From: Tillandsia leiboldiana | Taxonomy: Eukaryota > Streptophyta > Magnoliopsida > Poales > Bromeliaceae | Length of the DNA: 64,000 nt | Direction of reading: 5' to 3' | Assembly (NCBI GenBank): GCA_029204045.2 | Contig: CM055073.1 | Location: forward strand, 30,152,984 to 30,216,983 | Part shown: piece after piece, positions 1-14,142 of the stretch | How the letters are laid out: every line of letters begins with the position of its first letter | How positions within the stretch are numbered: the stretch's first letter is position 1 | The notes under the pieces: model-generated | The model's database searches: none | Told to the model about the DNA's origin: nothing | Seen by the model: the letters and a program-made list of their open reading frames with translations, nothing else | Position numbers and translations under genes: made by a program

Positions 1-2583
1 GTAGTGAGACTAATGTAACCCAATTTTCTTCCCTCATTTTTTCCCCAATCATTTTGCAGCTTAGAAATTGGAGAAATCGACGCTGGGACGCGCGCTGGCT
101 GCGTAGCGAAAACGCGAATTTTGCAAAGTACTCCTTTCCGGACGTGCAATTTTCTGTCTATTTTTGGAAAGTTGAATAATTAACTTGCTAAGGTAAACCG
201 CAAGTTAATTGGCTAGTTGAGCACAAATATAAAGAGAGAGACAGAACCCCCAAGAGTATTTTTCAAGAAATATAGGCAGTTATAAATTCTTGTTTCAATG
301 CAGCTCTTGAATTTAGTTTATTAACCGAAAATTAGCTACCGAGGATGAATGTGCATCGGACGTAAACCTGAGCTAGTCATTGGTATTGGGTGTAAAGATG
401 TCCTCTGATTACTGAAACAGGCCAAGGCATGATGCATAACCAAAAAAAGATACCATTCAAGCTCATTTTCAGGACATGCATAGATCAAATTAGCTTATTT
501 CCGGGGGGGATTGTAGTCCTGATTTCACACCCAATTGAGAACTCAATTGTGTGGCGGAGTATTTACTTTTTGGCCTTATAAAATATCTGCAAGTTAGAGT
601 AATACTACAAAACTGAATAGAATAGCTCCCCATAATCCTGCATTTCTGGTTCTTTGTTCGTTTGTTTTCCTTGTCTTAGGATACCGCGAGCGTATTTTGA
701 TATTGACGTTAATTCTTGAGTGCGATCCCTATTTCGTGTTGATTTGATCGCTTGAAAGAGTATCTCTGTCAATAACACTTCCCCTGCTCTCTCTATATTC
801 TATGATTCTATCTATATTTTTTTTCTCCTTTTCCTGCACATTCCTCAACACCTTCCAACATATCTGAGAGACACGCTGCTCCATGCCCACCTCCTCTCTC
901 TCTCTCTCTCTCTTATTTGGCTCGCCACAATTGCAGCAGCATAAACAGAGAGGAATCAAGTAATCTAAATCCTCAAAGTGGGTGATTAATGTGTAACAGC
1001 AAACGCTGTGCGCCCTAATTTATCATAATTGTCATTTATTATAATTTTCAACACAGATAAACTAGTTAATCTTCATTAAATTTTATGTCCAGTACTCCCA
1101 AACCCCTCCTGATCACACTGTGACCATTTAGTGAACAGAATGAGCAGAGTCAAGCCACATGTTCCATACTGATGACAAATACTTAACAAGGAGTCTAGTA
1201 TTCATTACAGTTCGAAGCGCAATGGAGGAGAATATATGAGCAAATTAACTTTTGCGAAGGTCAATTCGAGTTTGTACATCTGTATTACCAAATTATTTGG
1301 TAATTTGGTGTACAAAAAATTTGTTGAATAGCTTTGCCTACTCTTAAACTAAACTGTCTATATACTGTCGGATCGTTGGTGCAACTATTATTTCAAAAGA
1401 CTTGAGCTATGAGAAATACCCAATCAATTCACTAACATCGTTATGACAATAGTCTACACGGGTCTCGACCGGGAATCACACATCCTGGACGTTATCTATG
1501 GTTGCGTATCCCCACTCAACTTTATTAGTCTCCGGACTTATTATCACAACACCAGAAGTTGAACATATTTTTAATCCATAGTTAACCACAATCCCCACTT
1601 CCCCCCCCAACACCTCACCGAGTGAAAAGGATTCCGGGCCACGGGCTCGTACACTTATCGGATCGTTGTAGCTAACTCATTAATCCCAAAAACGCTCGAG
1701 TTATTATAAAGACGCAACTAATATCACCTAAATCGTACAATACAGTGCCCAGAATTTCGATCGGACTCAGTCCTCTTACCGGTAGGTCTATTGTTGAGCC
1801 CTTTTATCGTTCTGCCTATGGGACCGCAGTCCCACTCAACTTATTATACTTACCCAACCACTTATTATTTTTTCATCCGATTTATACCGAGTAAAATTGG
1901 ACTTAATTTTAATTCCTAAATAAACCAACATATACCCCATTAATATATAGATATATATATATATATGTAGATAGATATATAGATATATATATATATATAT
2001 ATCTATAGATTAATATTATATATATATATACCTTGTAACTTTGTGCTTCATCCTTCATCTAATTTTAGTGCTTAATAGCATGGCGTACACCGTTTGCTAG
2101 CGCAAGTACCAAAAATTTAATATTTGAATTAGAATCCTAAAGTTTGAATTCTAGTGGAAAAACATGACAACATGATAGCATAAAAAAAATACATCTTTTT
2201 TAATACGTGGAAATCCACTGCGCATGGTTTTACAGTAAAAAAAATTCAAGAAAAAATACAGTATTTTCTTAAAGGGCAACACCCATTGCATCCACAAAGA
2301 CATATTATTACATGCTTTTTAATACTTGGGAAAGAGGATATGGCCTCCATCAACTTAAATTAATGTCTCTTATGCAAAAAATAAAAAAAAAAGAAATCAT
2401 TAACAATCAGGTCTTGTATTTAACCTACGAAGAGTAGTGTGAAATAATAGTTTTTTTTTCTAAATTCAGAGAATAATCTATTTTCAACGTTCCTCCAACC
2501 CACATCTCACTCTAATTAATTGCAGGAAAATAATTTTTCTTTTTCTAAAAGCACAAGCTGTTTGAACATAATCTCTTCACAGG

Positions 2584-2615
<32 letters not shown>

Positions 2616-3228
2616 ATGTGGAAGATATTTTTACATCAACAACACATGACGTAGACCAACCTACGTATCTACGCAAGAGATAAAAGTGTCGTGGTTGTTA
2701 TTCGAATTTCGAGTTCAAAATAATTATTTCGTATTCTAACTAAGTTTATTTCTAAAAAACATTTGAACGAAGCAAATAGCATATAATTTTTCTCTTTTCC
2801 AATAAAAAAACACACATGATATCCAAGTTAACATTTGTCTCTGTTTATGAAGTTTGTTTTGGGACACGATATTAAAAATAGACAATATCCAATTCAAGTC
2901 ATATGTTACAAAACTAATAAATAAAATGGCAAAAACCACTTATTAATAATAATTAGTACACCTTAGTAACACCATGATGATGAATTGGACACTAAGGGGG
3001 GGGATAGATAATAACGTACCAAATTATATGTTAAGTCCTTGCATATCAATCGCCTGCTTATGTTGTGAGTGACTTTGTTCGATCATGAACCATCCCTTTG
3101 CCGCGCTGGTGGACGAGGGTGGTGTGTGCAGGTGCTCACCAAAGTGGCTCTCTCCTCTCTTCTTTTTGTTTCCCCCCTCTCGGATCTTATATATATATAA
3201 TATAGATATAAATCCTTTTTTTAAAGGA
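1..3228. other. Gene-free DNA with simple repeats
   Basis: I see no gene here. The open frames are short and have no recognisable domains. There is a CT run near 891-913, TA-rich microsatellite DNA at about 1935-2031, and a poly-A run of about 32 bases at 2583-2614. The stretch 1364-1850 contains the motif CGGATCGTTG twice (near 1369 and 1659), together with blocks of non-AT-rich sequence, so it may be a decayed transposon fragment. I cannot assign it to a family. Confidence 0.5.
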
Positions 3229-3391
3229 AATGCTACTTGTACACCCCTAAGGGGTGTACATCTCACGACCCCTATCCATCTAAGGGTGGGGGTGTGATGA
3301 GTGGGCCCTTGATGTGACCCCTAAAAAACATCGCACCTTAAAAAGGATGGAGGTGTAGATGTACACCCCTTCGGAGTGTACATGTAGCATT
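3229..3391. mobile_element. MITE, same family as the pair at 42.7 kb
   Basis: The block starts AATGCTACTTGTACACCCC and ends with the inverted counterpart GTACATGTAGCATT. Each end also folds on itself (GTACACCCC followed by GGGGTGTAC). The interior (GGGTGGGGGTGTGATGAG... and the ACCCCTAAAAAACATCGC side) matches, in reverse orientation, the two tandem copies at 42677-43021. The flanks on both sides resemble CCTTTTTTAAA, a possible target duplication that I could not delimit exactly. It has no coding capacity. Confidence 0.75.
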
Positions 3392-3965
3392 ACTCCTTTT
3401 TTAAATTGTTTTTCTTTTCCTGCAAATTGCGTGCGCTGAGCTCAGAGAGAAGGAAAGAATAACTGATCACTTGCGGCTGACTGACAACCAATTAATCGCA
3501 TGCTACTATAGCTATGCTAGTATCTCTCTCTCTCTCTCGCTCTCTCTCTCCCTCCTCTCTCTCCCTCCTCTTCTCTTACTAGTTACTATATATATATAAT
3601 ATATAAATAACTTACTGTTATATGATACTTGATTTTGAAAAAAAGATGTTTATTGTATTCAAAGCATATCTATTACTTTTTGAAACCCCAACCAGAATTT
3701 AAAGCCTATGCTTACCTGCTATTTGATTTTTTTAAAAAAAAACACCATTTTATATCCTTTTTATTTAAAGTCTATGCATTTTCAATTTATTACAATATTT
3801 CGAGTCCGTGTAGGAATATTCAACCCGTAGGATTAAAATGGTTATTGTTTCAATTTGCGGTTTTTTTTTTTTTTGGTTGAAAATGCTACATCATGAGAGT
3901 AAAATGAAACATAAAATAGCTACTATATATAGAATATATATATATATAATATATATTATATATAA
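3392..3965. other. Spacer with CT and TA microsatellites
   Basis: There is no gene. A CT-rich tract lies at about 3522-3575 and TA-rich runs at about 3586-3607 and 3924-3964. The TA-rich stretch is the insertion context of the Helitron 3' end at 3966. Helitrons insert between A and T, and this junction reads A then CTAG on the + strand. Confidence 0.5.
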
Positions 3966-3996
3966 CTAGTGGGTACCCGCGGCTTCGCTGCGGGTA
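3966..3996 (-). repeat. Helitron 3' terminal hairpin and CTAG
   Basis: CTAG is at 3966-3969. The arms TACCCGC (3974-3980) and GCGGGTA (3990-3996) form a 7-bp stem, which extends inward with G-C and G-T pairs around a TTC loop. A short hairpin a few bases inside CTRR is the diagnostic Helitron 3' end and acts as the replication terminator. Confidence 0.9.
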
Positions 3997-4376
3997 AACA
4001 AAAATATACAAACACACAAAGTAGTAAACAGACAGTAAAAGAGCAGTAAGTCCCCCCATAGTAATATTTTCATTTAACTAGCATTATGAAAAGACGGAAC
4101 TATTTAAGTAGATGTTCATATCTATCAACAATTTCTGACAAAACGTATACGTAATAAAAAAAAGTGAGAAGCACGATATAATTTTTCATTTCTTGTCTTC
4201 AGCGGTAGAGGTCAACTCATCAAACTACAATTAATTGCACAATTGACTACATTAATATTGTTGCACAATCATTGTAAGTATGTAATGATCTTATGTAGGT
4301 TAGCTTTTACCGTGATCGGATCCTCTTAGCATGTTCGATTTCAGATAAGTCGTAGAGCTGTCCCGACCGATATAAA

Positions 4377-5769
4377 TTAATAGGAAATAAAGAAAAAGAA
4401 CAAAACCTTACATAAATAGATCTGCGTATAAAATTTATTTACCCGCCGAGATGTTTGATTACCCTGAGGAACATTCAGTACGCGGCGATGGCTCAACAAA
4501 TATTTCTTTTTGGATTTGTTTGTCGGTCTCAGGTGAATGCACCTGTTCTTCACATTTGATAAGCAAGGTGGTACTATAGGAGCCTTTCCCTTTGTATTTG
4601 AGTATAACGTAAAAATTTTGATCACTTTAAAAGTTGGGAAACTGGATGTAAATTTGAGTGCGTCAGGTACAATCTGAAAAATATGCATCTGACCAATAAC
4701 AGTTTTAATTGCAGGCGGAAGGGAGAACTGATCTGATCCCGGTAAGATAGCTAAATTTTGAGCCGGAATACGAATAAGTTCCTGTGCTATCTTTCCGAAA
4801 ACAATAAAGTTAGCCGTACCACTACCATCGTCAACAATAATATTCAATTTGTACCTAATCAAAAAAGGAAGACAATTAACCATAATTTATGTTTAACTGA
4901 AATTAAGTTCAAATGTAAAATGTATACATTAATATAATTTAGAATTAAAATTATTACCATGGTATAGGAGCCTGATCGTTTTGGTTACAACTTGAGCACC
5001 GGAAAGTATCATCGTATGTTTTAATAGCTGCCTTACAGTTACGGCATGCTTTGTACCACCATCCAAATGAGGTATCACGTCAACAACTTAGCTTGACATG
5101 TGAACTTAACGTTCTGAAAGAAAAGGGTGTATGCGTGTATACACATACATATAAAGCAGTGGGAAAAAATGAAGGGGAAAAATGAAAAATGTCTGTATTA
5201 TAAGGGAAGCAAATACCTGCATGGTAGAAACGTCGTAATCTAACAATTCACACACGGTTTTTCTGTTATAGCTCATTTCTTCTTGAGGGCTGATAAGTTG
5301 GTCATGACTGTATCAATTCGTTGTATTGATTATCTGTAGGTTGTAAACTGCAAAGGATGAATTTAAAAGTAAATAAAAGCAGTACAAAACGGCAAGGGAA
5401 AAGGAAATAAATAATTAATTTCAAAACCTATTTAGCAATTCTGAAACTTCTGGAATCTCCAAATCAAAGTATATCTTTGAAGCCGAACACGGTGATAAAT
5501 GCATCTTATCTACAGGCAGAATATTAAATACAGAATCAACAATAGATGTAATTATAGAAGTAAAGTTATTGTATTGTAAATATAGTTGCAAACCTCTAAA
5601 CGATCGGATTGTCATTCCAGCAAGGATTATTATAATTGGAACGTTTTTTTCTTTTTCTGAAACACAGTTATCATCGAAATCCAATGCAAATTTATCCCAT
5701 AATGTAATTGATAGAGTGTTCCTCCTGTGCAAGAAGCAAGTACTATTCTACACATATGAGTAAATAAAA

Positions 5770-5841
<72 letters not shown>

Positions 5842-6711
5842 AATAAACCAACAACATGTAAATAACGTAATTTAGATTTAATTGTAAACAATGTGAGAAA
5901 AAACTGACTCTAAATCTTGGATTTCTAAATTTCTAATGGGAGTAAGCGTCTGTCCAACATATTTCTGCGTAATATCACCGACAGCCGTAACTTGTCCTAG
6001 AACATCTGTAACATATGTAAGATATAAACATTAGTATGGAATGAATAGGAATATTATCAAATTTTGGATTTCACAAAATAAATGGGGGAATTTATTAGTA
6101 CCGAATGAATAGGAATATTATCAAATTTTCGACCGTACAAAACAGATGTGGAATTCTGTAAATAAACAGTACCAGCGAGAACAGCATCGTTGTATCTCTG
6201 TTTCTCAAGTTGAGAAAAGGCCAGGAAAGTAAAGCTGTATAAAGGGATGTCCTTACTATCTTCTTCAAGTAAGGTCAGAGAGGTCCATTTATTTATTTGA
6301 AAGCATATAAAGGCGTTCGACAGCAGCATATTTCTTCTTTGTAGGGATGACACTGAATTTCTCTATCAGATATACGCTACCTTCTGTAAGTCGACATCTA
6401 ACTTCTTCGGCATCTTTTTTCGGATCGTCCCTTGTAAAGAATAGCCCTTAATGTAATTGAAATATATCATAATAGTGTCATTTACTAAAAATGGGAAAAA
6501 AATATAAGTGATATGCGATAGTAAATAAGGAGATGCAATTATCTTTCGTGATGTTTAATGTTCCCACCTTTTCATCCACTAACAGGCAATCTAGACTAAA
6601 TATATCGTTTCTCAGAAATGGAGCAGTTGATTCCCATATTCGGCATATGCGGACTTTGATTTTGCAGTCCTGTCGTTGTAGTGATAATTCCGATAACGGT
6701 ACATATTCCAT
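4377..6711 (-). CDS. RPA1-like ssDNA-binding protein of the Helitron, multi-exon
   Basis: This is a replication protein A large-subunit homologue carried by the Helitron, thought to bind single-stranded DNA during rolling-circle transposition. It starts at ATG 6711 with an OB-fold opening (YVPLSELSLQRQDCKIKVR, then LRNDIFSLDCLLVDEKVG). Further exon-like pieces are at about 6353-6057 (WTSLTLLEEDSKDIPLYSFT), 6010-5920 (DVLGQVTAVGDI, the second OB fold) and 5732-5421. The C-terminal domain has a zinc-finger layout at about 5060-4957 (WWYKACRNCK, then FRCSSCNQ) followed by VDDGSGTANFIVFGK at about 4830, as in the Rep_fac-A C-terminal domain. Exon borders were not resolved and a TA microsatellite (5766-5839) sits inside. 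It may still be translatable or may be decayed. The family call is firm; the exact model is not. Confidence 0.75.
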
Positions 6712-6858
6712 GATAGGTTATAAAATTACCTACAAAATGCAAGTAGAGAAAGTAAAGATTAGGGAATAAAATATGTTTATTATTGTGGGAAATATTTACA
6801 TATTGTATTGAACGGCATAAAATACCACGTATAATAATACACAATAAACAATCGAGTA

Positions 6859-9800
6859 TCATAAATCTTCAAATATTTCATGGTAAACGATATTTCTTGT
6901 ATATCCCTCGGGTTCGTGTTCTTTATTTTTTATAAGGATTCGTAGTCCTTCTCTGGAAGTAACTCGAGAAATTGCAACGTAAAGTTGACCATGTGAAAAA
7001 ACAGGCTGAGACAAATAAAGGCCGACTTTATGCAATGTCTGTCCTTGACTTTTGTTAATCGTCATGGCGTAACTCAAACGTATCGGGAACTGTCTTCTTT
7101 TAAGTATAAATGGCCATTTAGAATCAGTTATATTCATAACTATGCGAGGAATGTAAACCTTTTCGCCAATATGATTGCCAGTAAAAATCCGTGCCTCAAT
7201 AATTCTAGGAGCTAATTGAGTTATCACCAATCGGGTACCGTTGCAAAGACCAGAACTTTGATTAATATTGCGGAGTAACATTACAGGAGCTCCAATTTTT
7301 AATTTTAGTTCATGGTGAGGAACTCCATTAAATTTTAAAGAATTCAAAAAATCCACCGGATAAAGTACATCACTGTTTTCGACATTCCTCGATGAATTAC
7401 ATATTGAATCTGAACTCAAGTATGTCCGCTCTTCGGTCGGCACCAAACTAAGCACGTATGTATTAATCTCATCAGCTGTTTCATTTATGGGAGTAACAAT
7501 AGCCCTGTCTCTTAGGTAAGCAGAATTCTGGTAATTCCCTTCAATATCATCATATATCTCTCCGACAATACTTTCTATTCCATGTTCATTATTTTTTATA
7601 AGCAAGTCGTCTGGAATTTGGATCCAGGTACTTTCGTCTTCCCCGTCTAAATTAGTAGTATTTATTTTGCCGTCGCCAACATTCAGCACCCACTTGCTAA
7701 GTCTGCTAAATCCGAATAAGTTCCTTCACTTTGCAGACAGGGTCCGGCCGAAGCAGCAATCGCATATTAATATTAAGCCGAAACAATGTACACTTGTTTC
7801 CAAATGCGAGATCTTGTGAGCGATGCATTAATAATATCATGGCGCGTGCCTCCCACAACAACTGGAAGTATTTGTCTGAAATCACCCCCAAAAGAATGGT
7901 TTTACCTCCAAATAATTTTGATCAGTTCGTGTGGGCATCCAAACCCAGAATATCATTAGAGATTGTCTACGCTTCAAAACAATTCCTATGATTCATAGGT
8001 GCTTCGTCCCAAATAATTAAGCTAGCAAGAGAAATCAATTTTGCAAGCTGGGTGCCCTTTTTAATTTCACAAATTGAAGAATCATCAATCTTAATAGGTA
8101 TCTTAAATCTTGAGTGGGCCGTACGACCACCAGGTAGCAAAAGAGAAGCTATATGCCTGAAGAAGCAACAGCTAGTACCACCTTCCCCTCTGAACGTAGC
8201 TTGGAAATGATTGTTTTCCAAAGATAAGTCTTTCCTGTTCCACCATGACCATAAACAAATATACATCACCCTTCTGACCATCTATAGATACGAAAACAGC
8301 ATCGTATATTTTTCTCTGCTCATCATTCAACCCGCAGAACAATCGTGTATGCTCTTGAGTTAGTTCATCTACATTGTAATCCATTCTTCTTCGCTGAGAA
8401 GTCTATCATTCAGTTGGTCAATAACCAACCTATTAGCAGAGGTAACTTAAATGATCAAGTGAACTCCCCATTTTTGTTGAATAAAATTTCGAGTTCAACT
8501 AAGACATGATTCTGAAGCTCAATCTGTGGAAGGATCAAGTTTTCAAGTCCGAGAATATTTCGCAGCCTATGTATAATATCATCAGCAAGCAGTTTCCCCA
8601 AAATTCTGTCCACAGAACAAATGGATCTGCTACTTCATAGTACATAACCAATGTTACAAATAATTGTCTAAGTTGACCCGAAGAAGACCAAAGTGATGCC
8701 TCACGCAGTGCTTCACGCCATTCCTTATCATCACCAAGTAAGCCAAGAGCATCGCATGCTGAGCGAAATGTTTCGTGAACAACACCATGCACGGTTCTAA
8801 TTTCTTTATAATTTCTTGGACCTTTAACCACATTCAGAAGCATTCGTAGAAATAAAGTTCACCTGCACTTGGGTGGACATAAACTATCCTCCCTATGCGG
8901 TTACCCTGTTTTCGACTTGACCAAAACTTTTCTTTTGGATGCCAGACCCATTTAGTTGGAATTCTGCATATGTGAGTTCGCGAGCATTCTCGCTGGCTTG
9001 GTTCATGTCCATCCATACTGTAAACATTGTTTTGTCTATATTAGGACGCCCGAGCACGTCTTCTAATTTTGGTCGTCACGGTAAGTTACATTATTCATCA
9101 TTGGTAGATGAACAGTCAGCCTTTCCACAGACGGTTCTCTAAATGAATGTCAAAATCAAATAATCGCCAAATAGCCTCGTAAGCTGATAAATATCGACAG
9201 TCAAGATACTGCTTGATTTCATCAACATGTTTATAACGCTGAGTAGAAGTAGAGCTCCCAGGATCAACACTGTTTTCTATAACAACGGTTTTAGAGCGGC
9301 AGGACCCTTGTTAACATATTTGAATAAATATTTTATAAGTCTTGATTTATTACACCACTCAACATTTATATGCGCCTGATATTTAAGGACCAATGTTAAG
9401 TTGTGGGGGAACACTATCTATTATCAAGTTTGATTCCATTTTTCGTAACAGTCCGTTCATATTCCTCCTTCTGTATATTGCAAACCCATCATCACTAATA
9501 ATCGTCCCATTATTATAATCTTTCGGAAATGTTTCGAACACCGGCCCTTTACCATACAGGGCGCCCCGGATTTTTGCAAGCCCGCATGGACCGTGAACCA
9601 TAAATTTTTCAACAACTGCGTACCCATCTGGATCGCTAACCTTATCAGGTATCTCCGCCGAAATAATCGAATCGATATCACTACTCGTCAAGCATCTATG
9701 GTCAACATGCAACCATACTAAAATGTGCACGTGCGGAAGACCCCGCTTCTGAAACTCCACCGTATACAATTCTGTAATAAATGCAAGAATGGTAGACTAC

Positions 9801-11471
9801 GAAAGACTAAATCTGCAAAGACATAGTACATATTGTAAAATTCAGTAATGATTACGTACCAGCAGCCGATTTGCCAAAGAAATTTTCTTTCTTTATACTG
9901 TTCATTAAAGATTGTAATTCATCTTGAAAACTCTGCTAACAATGTCAGGTCTATCCTTCAGCTCGCTGGCCTGGAATAAAATTTAAGGCATCCCGTATTT
10001 CCCGCCACTGTGCATTACATGTAAATGTAATGAATAAATCAGGAGGACCGCAATGTCTGCATATGGCAATAGCATCTTGGTAATTTTGGATCATATAGCG
10101 GGGACCAGCAGTAAAACTCGAGGGTAGTATAATTCTTTTCCCGATAGCATTACCATCCGTGTCACCTTCAACAACAGAATCTTGAATGCCTTTATATAAT
10201 TCGGAACGAAGGCTCGTCTGATTCTTTCTGATATATCCCAGCCGCTCTTCTTCAACACATGAGAAAGCATCGACCACATATTGCTGGAAGAGCCGGCCTC
10301 CTCGTAAGAGAGTTTTGCCATCATTCAATCTTATTTGTATCCTGTACGCGTAGAATTCACGCATGGTAATGCATTGCCTGGAATTTGTTTTTCTCCGTGA
10401 GTTTTGGTTACATTCAATGCCTAGGTGAAAACCATCTTCCCCATATGGAAATAGTATAGGATATTGCATAGCCATGAATGAAGGGTGTAAATCGCTAATC
10501 CGTCTCAATCCATCTGCTCTATGCTCAACAACAATATCACGCTGACGATCTGCACTACCCAAATCACCAATAATTAACCCCGCAATTTCAGCACACGACG
10601 GAGGATTGTACTGAGAGGAACTGCTACAGCGCGAACCGACCAATCGCAACCTAATCGGTAAAAAGTCATTTTCTCTGAAACGATCTCTGGCCATTCTGAA
10701 CGCTTTAACAATTTCATTTTCGGCATCAAACATTTTTATTAGATCTGCAACAATATCCTTATCAATATTCAAGGCATGCCCGCCTGCGTTAAGTGATCGC
10801 ATTCTATTATCAAGCTCGTTTTCGGTGTCGTAAATGTAAAGCTGCGCAAATTTAGGTTGTCGTCCATCAGCGGGGAGAAGGGAGCCCATAACATGATGAT
10901 TTTGGCCACTAATTCTAAAAATATATGGCCCTGGTCTTTTATTAATATCAACATCTATTTTTCCACCTATGGATGTAAAGGCGAATATTGAGTTATATAC
11001 GCGAATGTTTTCTCGAAACTTTGCAGCCTGTCCAGACCCTTGGCAATTTAGTAAAACATCCAACACATCTGGGGGATTCCGAAGAAAAGGCAAAGAAATC
11101 CTGCCTTCTTGGCAACATAATGAAAATCTTGGAACGGCTTCATTTCGATGCTTGTGAAGTCTCTCGTTATACCATAATAAAGCTCCGCATGATTGGCATT
11201 CATATTCTGGTAACCCTAGATATATTTGTTCAACCCGTTTGCGTTGTGACTGTGTGGATGTATGTTCCTGTATTTCTGGTATATGTTCCACTTGAAGTAA
11301 GCCTCCAGATTGAAAACCCTGTTCACTACATTGGAGGCTATAACTGGACGACGCACCATGACCTATATTATTTATATTTTCCGGGCAGTGTCTGTTAAAA
11401 CGTTTTTTACGCTGGGCAAGTTTGCGTTTCCTTTTTTTCCTATTTTCTTTATATACCGATGACAAATCCAT
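6859..11471 (-). pseudogene. Helitron Rep/helicase (RepHel), frameshifted
   Basis: The Rep-helicase nicks and joins DNA ends and unwinds the donor strand. The 506-residue N-terminal frame (11471-9951) has the Cys pair YECQSCGALLWYNE and the Helitron N-terminal domain ending RYMIQNYQDAIAICRHCGPPD and FITFTCNAQWREI. The HUH motif PHVHILVWL is at about 9737-9711. The two catalytic tyrosines are in KYLFKYVNKG, at codons 9328-9330 and 9316-9318. A linker with VHPSAGELYF follows at about 8860. The PIF1-type helicase comes next: the Walker A motif GHGGTGKT (about 8250) is intact but in a different frame from the preceding LNDEQRKIYDAV, an apparent one-base loss. A second shift follows about 75 bases on, before LLLPGGRTAHS. 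The Walker B-like IIWDEAP is at about 8010. The C-terminal part 7689-6859 keeps INKSQGQTL and QLYVAISRV. Several other breaks occur near 8400-9400. The motifs are conserved but the gene is inactive as it stands. Confidence 0.85.
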
Positions 11472-12182
11472 TTAAAACCTGGGGACGAAAGTTAATAGGA
11501 GAAGTAAAAGTATAGCTTATTTCATGGAATAAAAGAAAACAACAGATCGGTTCTTTTTTGAACCCGAAGCTCTATACATATAGCACGGTGGGAAAGTGCA
11601 AATATAAATTTAAAGATAAATGTAATTAAGAAGAAAGACACAAATAACAGTGGAAAAAGCAAATTCGAAGATAAACGTCATTAAGAGGAAACACATGAAT
11701 AATAACGCAAGAAGGTAATACTGTAAGAAAGGAACGGAAATTATTATCAAAGAATAAGCACAACAGGTAGGGCAAATATCGAGAAGTACGCACTACCAAA
11801 TTGACACAATATTTTTTTTTCAATATAGAGCCGAGAGTTACATATAAATACTTAAACAAAAAGTAAGGGTGGAATCAAACCGTAAGCACGAAAGGAATGG
11901 CGAAATCGCAGCACGATCAAACAGCAAGATACAACAACCAACTCAAGAGGAAGAAGTATCAACGACGACTTATTAACACAACGAAGAAGAAATCTCGCGC
12001 CGAGAGAAACAACTGGCTATCCGCGAGCTGCGTAACACAGGAATAAAACGTTACCACATAACACATAAGTAATACATTTAAACATGTTAGTATAAAAACA
12101 AACGGGAAGATCACAAGCCTATAAATTTTGAGGATCTAGCTTGCACGTTTCTTCAATTAATGATCTTTTATTATCGATTAGC
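11472..12182. other. Probable 5' part of the Helitron, no gene
   Basis: This stretch lies upstream of the RepHel start and probably includes the Helitron promoter and 5' terminus. The short open frames here show no domain. I searched for a TC-starting terminus next to an A/T site and found no convincing one. Confidence 0.4.
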
Positions 12183-12284
12183 GATTTAGTTGATAAGCCA
12201 GTTGGGCTTTATTGTAGGCAATAAAGAAGTGAAGATTTAGTTGATAAGCCAGTTGGGCTTTATTGTAGTCAACAAAGAAATGAA
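12183..12284. repeat. Tandem duplication of a 51-bp unit
   Basis: Two copies (12183-12233 and 12234-12284) begin GATTTAGTTGATAAGCCAG and differ at only a few positions near their ends. No function is apparent. Confidence 0.9.
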
Positions 12285-12414
12285 AGGAAAAAAGAACAAA
12301 ACAAATGGATTTGAACAGTTTAATTCTTATACACACGTCTTGTATAACTACCGTATAAACAGCCGACACGGTCTATTCAAACAACTTATCTTATTTTGCA
12401 TAAATTACTAATCG

Positions 12415-13140
<726 letters not shown>

Positions 13141-13154
13141 AGAATGCTTAAGCT

Positions 13155-14142
13155 AATGTAATCTAATTATGGTACTACAATGTAAGAGGAAAAAAATAGG
13201 TGCCACATGAGGCCATTCAAACAACAGCATATATAAGACGGTTAAGTAGCATTGAATTAAGTAGCATTTAAACATTAGGTGTTTGGTTCCTGACTATGGC
13301 GGAGGGCGCAAACAGTGCTAGTAGGCGGTCCAAATTCACCCCGAGTGCACTACCGCTATGTAATCCCCAAAACGCAAGCAAGCACCAGTTAACCCGATTG
13401 GAGGCTGTGAGAACCTGCATAAGAAAAGAGGGAGGAGGTAACGTATGTTAGAAGCGAAAAGCACTCCTATAAGTAGTAAGGAACAAACAAATAAGACGCA
13501 AGCAGTAGTTCCAGAAGGCCACAAACTGTTGAGTAAAATAAATCTAAACAAAAAAGAAGAGTCAATTCAAGAATAGTAGGAAACCCATGCATACAAACTG
13601 CAGTTACTTAGCGCCAACAGGTAGCAACTTCAAGGATGGAGCAGAAGCATGTAATCTAATTATGGTACCACAATGTAAGAGGGAAAAAAATAGGTGCCAC
13701 ATGAGGCCATTCAAACAACAGTATATATAAAACGTTTAAGTAGCATTTAATTAAGTAGCATTTAAACATTAGGTGCTTGGTTCCTGACTATGGTGGAGGG
13801 CGCAAACAGTGTTAGCAGGTGGTCCAAATCCACCCCGAGTGCACTACCGCTATGTAATCTCCAAACGCAACCAAGCACCAGTTAATCCAATTGGAGGCTG
13901 TGAGAACCTGCATAAGAAAAGAGGGAGGAGGTAAAGCATGTTAGAAGTGAAAAAGCACACCTATAAGTAGTAAGGAACAAACAAATAAGACGCAAGCAGT
14001 AGTTCCGGAAGGCCACAAACTGTTGAGCAAAATAAATTTAAACAAAAAAGAAGAGTCAATTCAAGAATAGTAGGAAACCCATGCATTCAAACTGCAGTTG
14101 TTTAGCGCTAACAGGTAGCAACTTCAAGGATGGAGCAGAAGC
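13155..14142. repeat. Tandem duplication of a ~494-bp unit
   Basis: Two head-to-tail copies (13155-13648 and 13649-14142) run from TGTAATCTAATTATGGTAC to AAGGATGGAGCAGAAGC with only scattered differences. The start of the unit also recurs at about 15516 and 15741. No coding frame is conserved between the two copies, so this looks like non-coding satellite-like DNA or internal repeats of a large non-coding transposon. Confidence 0.9.

Larger units (their letters stand above)
3966..11471 (-). mobile_element. Helitron, decayed, 5' end not located
   Basis: The element runs on the - strand. Its 3' end at 3966 has the Helitron signature: a GC-rich hairpin just inside, then CTAG abutting a host T (read on the - strand). 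Inside are an RPA-like single-strand DNA-binding protein gene and a Rep/helicase gene with HUH, two-tyrosine and Walker A motifs. Helitrons are rolling-circle transposons of this gene content, and RPA-like genes are typical of plant ones. The TC-type 5' terminus should lie above 11471, but I could not identify it, so the right limit is only the start of the Rep reading frame. Frameshifts in the helicase indicate this copy cannot move by itself. Confidence 0.9.
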
